From positions 1 through 26,396 of the forward strand of contig QZWS01000105.1 in assembly GCA_004114245.1 (NCBI GenBank): a stretch of DNA of 26,396 bases, in the 5' to 3' direction. Of this stretch, positions 19,825-26,396 are shown one piece after another. How positions within the stretch are numbered: the first letter of the stretch is position 1; each line of letters opens with the position of its first letter. The position numbers and the translations under genes are program-made. Origin of the DNA: Zoopage sp. CT-All (Eukaryota; Zoopagomycota; Zoopagomycetes; Zoopagales; Zoopagaceae). Below the pieces are notes generated by a model that was not told the origin of the DNA, did no database searches, and saw nothing but the letters and a program-made list of their open reading frames with translations.

Positions 19825-20273
19825 GAGATTTGTGTGCCGATACACGGGGTGGTGGTTGTGCTGGGGTATGTGTGTGCGCGTACGCGTACGCGCGGGAGTG
19901 GAGGCAGGATTAGGTGCTACTGTCACAGCACGAGGTGATGCGGCGGGTTTGCAGTGAAAGAGTGGCCCACGCTCATCGAATTTATTCGTTGCGAAATTGG
20001 CTTGGCACTGTAGATTGTGAACTGTAGCCTGCAAGGCATTTGCGCCACATGCCCAGCGGCCTTCCGATTCATGCAGGCTTGCGAACAGCATGGCCTGAGC
20101 GCCGCGTTCCTGCTTGTAGTGCATGTTGCGCTGGGAGGCATTCTGCTGCGTTGGTGCTGCTGGATCGTGGCTGGGTGATCGACCCTATTCACAGCGCTCA
20201 TCGGCATCACGTAAGCAAACAAACAAACACTGTCGGCAACTATTCGACATTACTTTGGCAGCATCAAGTGTAT
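19825..20273. other. ATPase promoter and GCL 3' side
   Basis: About 450 bp between two minus-strand genes. The part nearest the ATPase has alternating CGTACGCGTACGCG and GTGTGTGCG runs (about 19866-19892). The reading frame of the ATPase stays open up to 20124, but its translation there is compositionally unlike a pump N-terminus. An AAACAAACAAACA run lies at 20217-20228. Nothing else recognised. Confidence 0.45.
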
Positions 20274-20278
20274 TTATT
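20273..20278 (-). terminator. AATAAA overlapping GCL stop codon
   Basis: On the minus strand the ligase gene ends GCG CAA TAA A, placing AATAAA across the stop codon exactly as in the carrier gene at 7854-7859. Use as the poly(A) signal is inferred. Confidence 0.45.
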
Positions 20279-22166
20279 GCGCTCCCGCCAGCTCGGGTAT
20301 TCGGAGTTTGCCCTCGCCAATATCCACCACCACGCGCATGAGATCAAAAGTCACATCCTCCCCCACACAAGAATCCCCGGTGTACGCCTCGTGCGAGCGA
20401 ACGAATGCACGCATCCATGTGGCTGTGGTCATCAGCTCTCCGCTGGCTCGGCGGGAGATGAGTCGGAGATAGCGGTTGAGCGTGCAGCGTGTCTCCACGT
20501 CCACATTTACCATGTCCAGATACGAGTTTATTAGGGGAATGAGACCAGGAAATGATGTCTCTGCGTCGTCTGCCGTGCGGGGCGGCGTACCATTGATGAT
20601 TTCGTTGATGGTGTACTCAGCAGCCTCTGCGTCACCGGCTGCAAAGATTTGCCGGCGGAACCAGAATTTTTCACTTGCCGCCGCCCCGCGTCTCACGCCC
20701 CGTCGCATGTTCTCCTCGACCTTGGATATCTGCATGTACAAGCATAACTTGTAGGACAAGATGACACGCGTGACGAGCACCATGAATGTGGCAAATGCAG
20801 CATTCTCAAAGTCCGTCAGCTGAACCTCCATGGGTCGAAACTCGACGCGCCAGCCGATTGGCGAGTTGACTGGCGGCGGTTTGAACCGCACCGTCTGCCA
20901 GTTGGTAGACTGGATATTCTCAAAGTGGTCCATTGAGGCGGCATCGTCCTGGTGTATGAGCTCCTCGTATACGACAATCGGATCGCGGATGAACAGGTGT
21001 GCAATGTGGCGTGCCAGAATGGGATCAACACCGCCCTCGACCAGCGTTGCCAGTGCCTCCTCGTTCACCGTGACCTGCACATCGTTGTACTCTGGCTTGT
21101 GCCGCGGGTCCTGCGAAATGTAGCAGTCCACGGAATCGTACCTTGACTTGCCAATGACGTATTTGCTCTCACGCTGCGGCACTAATCCTCGCTCCTCGCG
21201 TGTGCGATCGTCCACACTCGCCGCAATCACACCCCAGCGGCAATCGACATCCGTCACATAGCCCTTGTACAGCGGCGAGGCAGCCGTCAGCGCCAACATG
21301 ATCGGGGCCAGCGGCACCAGTTGATCGTACACCCACCGAGCCTCGTCGATGTTACAGGCCTGGAAGGTGATCTGCAAACAGCAGCAGCCCATCCCAAAGC
21401 ACTGCGCATCCATGTGCACATGCCCGGGGATGGCAGCTCCCTGGTCGTATTCCTCCGCCGGCACCGTCGGATCAATGAACGGCGCGGGCGTGTTTGTGTC
21501 GTAAAACACGGGCACATTGATGGCGACCTTTTCACCGCGCCGGGCCCGAATATTCGCCGTCATGGTCGGAAACCTAGGATGCGGGAAGATGATCTCGTCC
21601 GGGACGTACAGGCTTTCAGCGGCCGCGCCACCGGGTGGAAAATACGGGCGCGTGAAGACGCCGGGGGCACCGAGCCGCGGAAACGAGGTCAGCGTCACGG
21701 GAAACTCGTCTCGACCCAGCGCCTCCTTGGCCAATTGGCGTCGCAGCCGCATATTCGGCTCCACATTCAGCAAGGCACGGAGCGAGCCCCCATCGTACGG
21801 AGCCCCGGGCGTCCCTTCGAGCATATATCGGGCATATTCGGGCCGCCAGGCGGTTTGAACCACCACCGCCTGCTCCCCGCCGCCGCCAGCCGCGTTGGCA
21901 TTTGCAGCTTCGGCTTCACGCTCCTCCTGCTCCAAGCCCGGCAGCACCTCGTCGGCCTTTAATGCCAGCACTGCTCTGCGCGCGGCGTCGTCGATCGCGA
22001 CAATCATGTACTCGATTTCCTCGCCCCAGAGCAACGCGTCGCGGCTACGGTGCTTGAGGCTGTGATAGGCAGCCAGGTACTGGACGATGCCGTGGCGCTG
22101 AATGTGGGCGGCGTGGGAGCGGGCAACATGCCATGGCTCCGGGGTGCCGAGCGAAAGCAGGCCCAT
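20274..22166 (-). CDS. Glutamate-cysteine ligase catalytic subunit
   Basis: The rate-limiting enzyme of glutathione synthesis: ATP-dependent joining of L-glutamate to L-cysteine through the gamma carboxyl, in the cytosol. A 630-residue, intronless protein of the eukaryotic GCS family (human GCLC 637, yeast Gsh1 678). Strong matches run along the whole length: MGLLSLGTPEPW, LLWGEEIEYMIV (metal/ATP-binding glutamates), WRPEYARYMLEGTPG, TSFPRLGAPG, RRGEKVAINVPVF, FGMGCCCLQITFQACN, DCRWGVIAASVDDRTREERG, DHFENIQSTNWQTVRFKPPP, GWRVEFRPMEVQLTDFEN and GELMTTATWMR. Human has FGMGNCCLQ where this protein has three consecutive cysteines. An Ala/Gly-rich insertion at about residues 85-98 is lineage-specific. 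A CRE-like GCCACGTCAT and a CCAAT sequence lie just upstream of the ATG. Confidence 0.97.
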   Translation of the reverse strand: MGLLSLGTPEPWHVARSHAAHIQRHGIVQYLAAYHSLKHRSRDALLWGEEIEYMIVAIDDAARRAVLALKADEVLPGLEQEEREAEAANANAAGGGGEQAVVVQTAWRPEYARYMLEGTPGAPYDGGSLRALLNVEPNMRLRRQLAKEALGRDEFPVTLTSFPRLGAPGVFTRPYFPPGGAAAESLYVPDEIIFPHPRFPTMTANIRARRGEKVAINVPVFYDTNTPAPFIDPTVPAEEYDQGAAIPGHVHMDAQCFGMGCCCLQITFQACNIDEARWVYDQLVPLAPIMLALTAASPLYKGYVTDVDCRWGVIAASVDDRTREERGLVPQRESKYVIGKSRYDSVDCYISQDPRHKPEYNDVQVTVNEEALATLVEGGVDPILARHIAHLFIRDPIVVYEELIHQDDAASMDHFENIQSTNWQTVRFKPPPVNSPIGWRVEFRPMEVQLTDFENAAFATFMVLVTRVILSYKLCLYMQISKVEENMRRGVRRGAAASEKFWFRRQIFAAGDAEAAEYTINEIINGTPPRTADDAETSFPGLIPLINSYLDMVNVDVETRCTLNRYLRLISRRASGELMTTATWMRAFVRSHEAYTGDSCVGEDVTFDLMRVVVDIGEGKLRIPELAGAQ

Positions 22167-22202
22167 GGCGGTGGAGCGGTGGCTGGGAAATGGCGGAGCG
22201 TT

Positions 22203-22231
22203 GCCACGTCATCGTGCGAGGTCGAGCCAAT
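22203..22231 (-). promoter_or_regulatory. CRE-like and CCAAT elements upstream of GCL
   Basis: GCCACGTCAT (22203-22212) lies 37 bp and CCAAT (22227-22231) about 60 bp upstream of the ligase ATG. TGACGTGG-type sequences are bound by bZIP proteins in general, and glutathione genes are commonly stress-regulated, but binding here is only inferred. Confidence 0.35.
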
Positions 22232-23214
22232 GGCAGTGTGTAGTGAGTGGGATAACGGACTTGAGGAGTAGGAGATAGAAGGCAGATGAGGGGTGAAGCT
22301 AGAGAATGCAGCGTCAATTAGGTGTATCACAGTGGGTGGGGTTTAGTAGCAGGGGTTGGTGGGAGGTTGTGAGTCTTGTGCAGGAGCAATGCTATATTCA
22401 CTGAAAGACATACTTTTGGGGCATACCTTTTATGCACGAGAGCTGAGTTTTAAATGGCTTAGTATGCCTATTTATAGTCTATTGTTTCTTTATACACCAC
22501 AGGTAATAGAGCTGACTTGTCATGAGCATAGGGCATTAAGCCAATGCTATATCTGAATTGGCTACTTGGTGATTTGTAATACAGTATTACAGAATACTAT
22601 GCTCTTTTTAGACATCTATACTATTGAGTGTGGAGGTGTAGGGATGATGAGGACAATGCACTCATGGTGCACTGTGAGATGCTATGTAGATTGCAGGTTA
22701 ATACAAAACTGGCATTGCTAAATTACTAGTTGCTCCACATTGAGTCTGTTAGATTTTAAGCTTGAAGACATGCTCTAGCCAAAGTAGTATTTTTAGATAG
22801 AAACACTTGCTGCTTTAGACTAATAATAAATGTTTGCAATCATTTTATCTATATTAACATTAAAGTATGCCCACATTAAATACCCCTGTCCATGCATACT
22901 AAAACAAAAGTAATGGCTTCTCACTGGTCTCTCTGTTGGGATATGGCAGCTACCTTTGAATAGGGCCATTCAGTAGTATAAAATTAATTGCCACTCCACA
23001 GTAATTACTGGCAAGTGTGCCACAGCTGCATCACATGTAACCACACATTTTGGATTTAAAGTGTCGAGTGGGCCTGGCATTGGCAGCACATGATTTGCGA
23101 CGCTTATACATAGCATTGCTGCTATCACGCCTGGGCATCCATAGCCCTCCAACAAGGCTCAAGAGACCCCCACCCACACGTGACCAAACACTCACTGCAC
23201 GCGGCCCCTCTGCC
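22232..23214. other. AT-rich island without recognisable gene
   Basis: From about 22360 to 23050 the sequence is clearly AT-richer than the surroundings, with many stops in all frames and only short open stretches (largest about 66 codons). It may be decayed repeat DNA, but I cannot name a family. From about 23050 to 23214 it becomes GC-rich again and holds the promoter/leader of the small membrane-protein gene. Confidence 0.5.
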
Positions 23215-23475
23215 ATGTCCTCTGCCTCGATAACCAGCAGCCTGCTCAGCACGGCCACGTCCTCGCTCGCTTCGGCCACCGCTACCGCCACGCCTGCTCC
23301 AGGCATCCCCGGCGGAGCTCCCCTTTCCGGCGTCATCTACGACTGGTTCACGCCGGCCATCATCACCTCCGTCGCCACCTCGCTGCTGCTGCTGTTCATC
23401 GTGCTCATCGGCATCTGCTGCCTCATGAGCGTTCAGTCTGCCATTCCCACAGTGCCAAAGCAGAAGAAGCAATAA
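23215..23475 (+). CDS. Small single-pass membrane protein
   Basis: An 86-residue, intronless protein. The ATG at 23215 (TGCCATGTCC) opens a Ser/Thr/Ala-rich stretch of about 30 residues, then PGIPGGAPLSGVIYDWFTP, one strong hydrophobic helix of about 24 residues (AIITSVATSLLLLFIVLIGI, then CCLM) and a short basic tail ending KQKKQ. Lysines at -3 and -5 fit a KXKXX ER/Golgi retrieval signal. The membrane segment and SVQ-like juxtamembrane part vaguely recall the C-terminal tail of V-ATPase accessory proteins (Ac45/Voa1), but this is a weak impression. Coding composition, good start and a stop overlapping AATAAA support a real gene. It is convergent with the exonuclease gene, stop to stop 31 bp apart. 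Confidence 0.65.
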   Translation: MSSASITSSLLSTATSSLASATATATPAPGIPGGAPLSGVIYDWFTPAIITSVATSLLLLFIVLIGICCLMSVQSAIPTVPKQKKQ

Positions 23476-23476
23476 A
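23471..23476 (+). terminator. AATAAA overlapping the membrane-protein stop codon
   Basis: The gene ends AAG CAA TAA A, so AATAAA spans the stop codon, the third such case in this window. Cleavage some 10-30 nt downstream would fall within or at the edge of the convergent exonuclease gene (stop at 23507). Confidence 0.5.
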
Positions 23477-23506
23477 ATACGTAGTGTTATATTCTCACTC
23501 GCCTCA

Positions 23507-25573
23507 CTACTGTTTGACGCAAAAGAGAGTCACGCCGATGCGCGCGCGCACCACCTCGCGCCCCATCTCCATCTCCTCGTCCTCGCCAAACACATCCGGT
23601 GCTGCGATTTTGCTCATGGGCGTGGTCTTGAGCAGCTCGCGGTAGCGCTTGTAGCGAAGCTGCAGCTCCACCGCGCGTCGCGTGTCACCCTGACCCGACA
23701 CAACCACCAGCATGGTATTCGCCGGGAGGGATGCCCAGAGGGTGGCCAGCGTCGCATTCAGCTCCTTGGCCGCCGCGTCAACATCCATCGGCGATGCAGG
23801 GGGCGATGCAGGGGGCGATTGCGTCGCCTCTCCGGCCGCTCCTGTTGCCATTTCTCCCTTGACCGCTCCCACGCGGTGCCGCCTATCCAGCACCGCCTCC
23901 ATGGCACGCAGCCTTCCATACACAAACCGGTACCGGCCCACGCTGCGCTCAACACCCTGCATCACCGAGGCATCATCGTGGCTCGCCACCATCGCAACCC
24001 CCGTCGTCGCTGCGTCACTGCCATACGCGCGCATAATCCCCGGCGAGTCCAGCATCACCGCGGCCACAGGCGGTTGCTGACGGTCGAGGCGCGCAAACAC
24101 CGACTCTGTATCGACCGCTGTGTGTCCAAACCCAATCCCGTTGAGGAGCACGAGTCGGAGCAGATCGATCGTCGCCTTGGCATCCTCGTAACTATCGTGG
24201 CCCAGCGACGACCGACCCCTCTCAATCCCCGGCTCGACTTTTCCCGGTATCGGGTCCATCTGGATGTGGCGCGATAGGTACCGCTGCGCCAGCCACTTGA
24301 GCCCGGGCTTGTACGGCCGGCCACGGGTATGGTGAAACAACACGCTCGTGTCAATCACCCGCCCGTGAGCGAGCTTCAATGCCCGTAAATCATTCTGCAG
24401 CGAGTGCCCGACCAATATCGTCTCGCGCCGTACGAAATCAAGAATTCGGGTCTGCACGTCGCGCAACGTCGTCTTGACCCCCGCCAGCCGTATCTCCGTG
24501 ATCCCCGAGTACTGCGTCAGGTAGTCCACGATCGGCGTCGCAGGCTTCACCAGAGTGTCATACACCAACTCGCCCTTGAAATTCACCACGGATGCGCGCG
24601 TCAGCTCGTAGCCCTGCTCGGTGATGCACATCTCGCAGTCGATGGCGTAGACGTCATCTTCCGCTGCAGGCGAGGCCTCGTCCGCGGATCGTGGCAGTGC
24701 CTGAACCCAACCCTCGGCAAGCTCCTGGTGTTGATCCGCGTCCTCCTCCCCATTCTCCACCGGAAGGGTGAATTCATCCTGGATCATGTCACGCATTGGC
24801 AGCAAACACTCTTCCAGCGTCGCCGTCGTCGATTTGGGACCCGCCTCGTTGGAATCGTTCCCACTGCGCTTGCATGGCGCCGTGAGCAACGTCGCGACCG
24901 GTGAATGCACACGTGTCTTATCCCCTGGCCCACGCGTCGGCACCACCTCGGAACACATCTCCTGGAGAACCGTCAGATGCCGCCCCGATGATCCCAGCTT
25001 TTCTGCCCGTCGCAGGTAATCCGCAACCGCGATCGGCTCATTGGACACATTCGAAGGATTGATCAGCAGTGGCCGCGCATCCAAGTGCGGCACCATCAGC
25101 ACCACCAGCGAGGTAATCGCCGCACGGTTCTTGACCATCATCCACCCAGGGTTGGTCCCATCCGCCAGGCACCACAGCACGAATTCGCGCACATTGCCCA
25201 GCGTGATCATCTGCTTGAACCCGGCCCGGTTTAGGGAGAGATCCACGCCCAGCGGATTCTGGTTTTTGTTGATTTTTTGCATGAGCTTTTCGCGCTTCTT
25301 CATGCGGCGGAGCTCGTCGCGGGTTAATTTAAATTCGCCGGCGTCGTCCACGGGCATGGAGGCGGTGGCGGTGACAAGGGAATCGGCAGCGTCGTCGGCG
25401 CCATCGGCACCATCATGGCATCGGTCTTTCCTGGACCTTTTCGCTGCCTTGTTGTCACCATCGACCGCATCCACTGAGGATTCGCCGACGGCGGTGCGTC
25501 GCTTCTTACGCGGATACTCGGTCACGTCAGCGGTGGGTTCCTTTGCCAGAGCCTGGTCGTCAGATGCAGCCAT
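23507..25573 (-). CDS. DEDDh RNA exonuclease (Rex1/REXO5 type)
   Basis: A 688-residue, intronless 3'-5' exoribonuclease. Family members trim 5S rRNA, tRNA and snoRNA 3' ends in the nucleus or nucleolus. The N-terminal 90 residues are charged with basic clusters (RKKRR, KRSRK) that could act as nuclear localisation signals, followed by DELRRMKKREKLMQKI. A conserved REXO-type N-terminal region follows (about 105-260). The exonuclease domain shows Exo I YAIDCEM (D312, E314), Exo II GHSLQNDL (D395) and Exo III GHDSYEDA (H459, D464), the full DEDDh set. TSVLFHHTRGRPYKPGLKWL is the usual segment between Exo II and III. The C-terminal 190 residues hold a Pro/Ser-rich insertion near 585-600 and an RRM-like end found in some family members. 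It starts 56 bp from the RNPS1 stop. Confidence 0.92.
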   Translation of the reverse strand: MAASDDQALAKEPTADVTEYPRKKRRTAVGESSVDAVDGDNKAAKRSRKDRCHDGADGADDAADSLVTATASMPVDDAGEFKLTRDELRRMKKREKLMQKINKNQNPLGVDLSLNRAGFKQMITLGNVREFVLWCLADGTNPGWMMVKNRAAITSLVVLMVPHLDARPLLINPSNVSNEPIAVADYLRRAEKLGSSGRHLTVLQEMCSEVVPTRGPGDKTRVHSPVATLLTAPCKRSGNDSNEAGPKSTTATLEECLLPMRDMIQDEFTLPVENGEEDADQHQELAEGWVQALPRSADEASPAAEDDVYAIDCEMCITEQGYELTRASVVNFKGELVYDTLVKPATPIVDYLTQYSGITEIRLAGVKTTLRDVQTRILDFVRRETILVGHSLQNDLRALKLAHGRVIDTSVLFHHTRGRPYKPGLKWLAQRYLSRHIQMDPIPGKVEPGIERGRSSLGHDSYEDAKATIDLLRLVLLNGIGFGHTAVDTESVFARLDRQQPPVAAVMLDSPGIMRAYGSDAATTGVAMVASHDDASVMQGVERSVGRYRFVYGRLRAMEAVLDRRHRVGAVKGEMATGAAGEATQSPPASPPASPMDVDAAAKELNATLATLWASLPANTMLVVVSGQGDTRRAVELQLRYKRYRELLKTTPMSKIAAPDVFGEDEEMEMGREVVRARIGVTLFCVKQ

Positions 25574-25629
25574 GTTGGGGTGTCAAAACAAAAATGAAAA
25601 AGCGCCACCCAGTGTAAACACCAGTGCAA

Positions 25630-26396
25630 TCAGCGACGCCTGGACAAGGGCGGACTCCTGCTTCCACGACGCCCGCCGCTCTCCGTCATTTCCACATCCC
25701 TGTCCCAGTTACGGCGCGCATGCGATGACGAGGATGCGGGCTGTGGGCTGTGCGAGGGCTGGCGTTTGTTGCCGCCGCTGCGGCGGGGCGGTGGCGACGG
25801 CGATCGCGAGACTGACCGCCTGCGTCTTGGCGGCGCCTGTCGCGGCGGATCCGGAGACACTGCCGGCAGCGGCCGCTGCTCATACTCCGCATCTATACGT
25901 GAGGTCGTAGTTGCGTCCACTGGCGCAGGGGGCGCGGGAACCAGTAGCGAGACATCCAACACATTGCCATCCAGCTGCCCTTCGTGCATTCTCTCCACCG
26001 CCATCCGCGCGGACGTTTCCGACTTGAACTCCACCGTGCACTCGCCTCGGTTCATATTCACTACCAAAGGGGTTAGAGCGTCGCACGCGCAGCTAGGCAC
26101 ACGACTTGCGTTTGACGTTCATTGGAAAATCAATGTGAGCCAGCTCGCCATACACCCCGAATATCTCTGCGATGTGAGCACGAGTCACGTTGCGTGACAG
26201 TCGACGGACGCGCACGGGGTTCATCGGCACCACGGGGAGCAGCGGCGCTTCCTCTGCATCTTTATCCACGTCCATGTGCTGCGCACTGCTGCGGCCGTTG
26301 CTGGCTGGACGATGATGGGGCGGCGTTGGCGAGCGACGGCGTTGCCGCGGAGCAGGGGAAGGCGGCGACGCCGTGTGGTGACGCCTCTGGCTCCTT
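25630..26396 (-). CDS. RNPS1-like RRM/SR protein (partial, runs off window)
   Basis: RNPS1 is a peripheral exon-junction-complex / ASAP component that activates splicing and influences mRNA surveillance. Two exons are visible in gene order: 26396-26101 and 26060-25630. The reading frame is open to the window edge, and before MDVDKDAEE it encodes an Arg/Ser/Pro/His-rich segment, so the true start probably lies outside. The RRM begins VRVRRLSRNVTRAHIAEIFG (RNP2 side), continues HIDFPMNVKRKS, crosses a 40-nt intron (26061-26100, with a CTAAC branch-like site), and has GECTVEF (RNP1 side) and MHEGQLDGNVLDV. Human RNPS1 has RLTRNVTKDHIMEIF and MDGGQIDGQEI at these places. The C-terminal ~100 residues are RS/SP-rich (RRRRSVSRSPSPPPRR). 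An ATG at 26275 could be an internal start but would cut the SR region. Confidence 0.88.

Noticed and set aside
22356-23155. Short open frames in the AT-rich island, possible retroelement pieces
   Set aside because: No motif strong enough to name a family; the similarity seen was at chance level.

Overview
The window looks like a piece of a compact, GC-rich fungal nuclear genome. The fungal signs are a WOPR (Gti1/Pac2) regulator, a fungal-type P2C cation ATPase and many spliceosomal introns of only about 40-56 nt. The genes are ordinary housekeeping genes with very short gaps (31-100 bp in several places). I cannot fix the phylum. Retained RNPS1, CENP-N/Chl4 and a selenocysteine-lyase-like enzyme would fit a basidiomycete or an early-diverging fungus. 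All functions here are read from remembered family motifs, not from database searches.

Layout. About 0.2-1.8 kb: a tandem duplication carrying two nearly identical genes for a small secreted protein of unknown family, both on the minus strand. 2.0-5.4 kb (+): the large nuclear cap-binding subunit NCBP1/CBP80, 14 exons. 5.4-6.8 kb (+): a selenocysteine lyase / cysteine desulfurase-like enzyme, starting 48 bp after NCBP1. 7.3-9.1 kb (-): ribosomal protein eS12, and upstream of it a mitochondrial carrier of the folate/FAD (SLC25A32/FLX1) type. 9.2-9.95 kb: an AT-rich island with a decayed LTR-retroelement integrase remnant. 10.3-14.4 kb (+): a bHLH transcription factor, the kinetochore protein CENP-N/Chl4 and the adenylyl cyclase-associated protein CAP. 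14.5-22.2 kb (-): a WOPR transcription factor, a P2C ATPase and the catalytic subunit of glutamate-cysteine ligase. 22.3-23.1 kb: a second AT-rich island. 23.2-23.5 kb (+): an 86-residue membrane protein. 23.5 kb to the end (-): a DEDDh RNA exonuclease (Rex1/REXO5 type) and an RNPS1-like RRM/SR protein that runs off the window.

The genes do not form a pathway cluster. Several belong to RNA metabolism (NCBP1, eS12, the exonuclease, RNPS1) and two to sulfur/thiol chemistry (the lyase and glutamate-cysteine ligase), but their arrangement looks like ordinary genome order. I rebuilt every multi-exon model by hand; each gives a coding length divisible by three and agrees with the family alignment as I remember it. 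The points most worth following are the altered ion-binding residues of the ATPase, two GC-AG introns, a likely gene-conversion tract in the secreted pair, and three genes whose stop codon lies inside an AATAAA hexamer.
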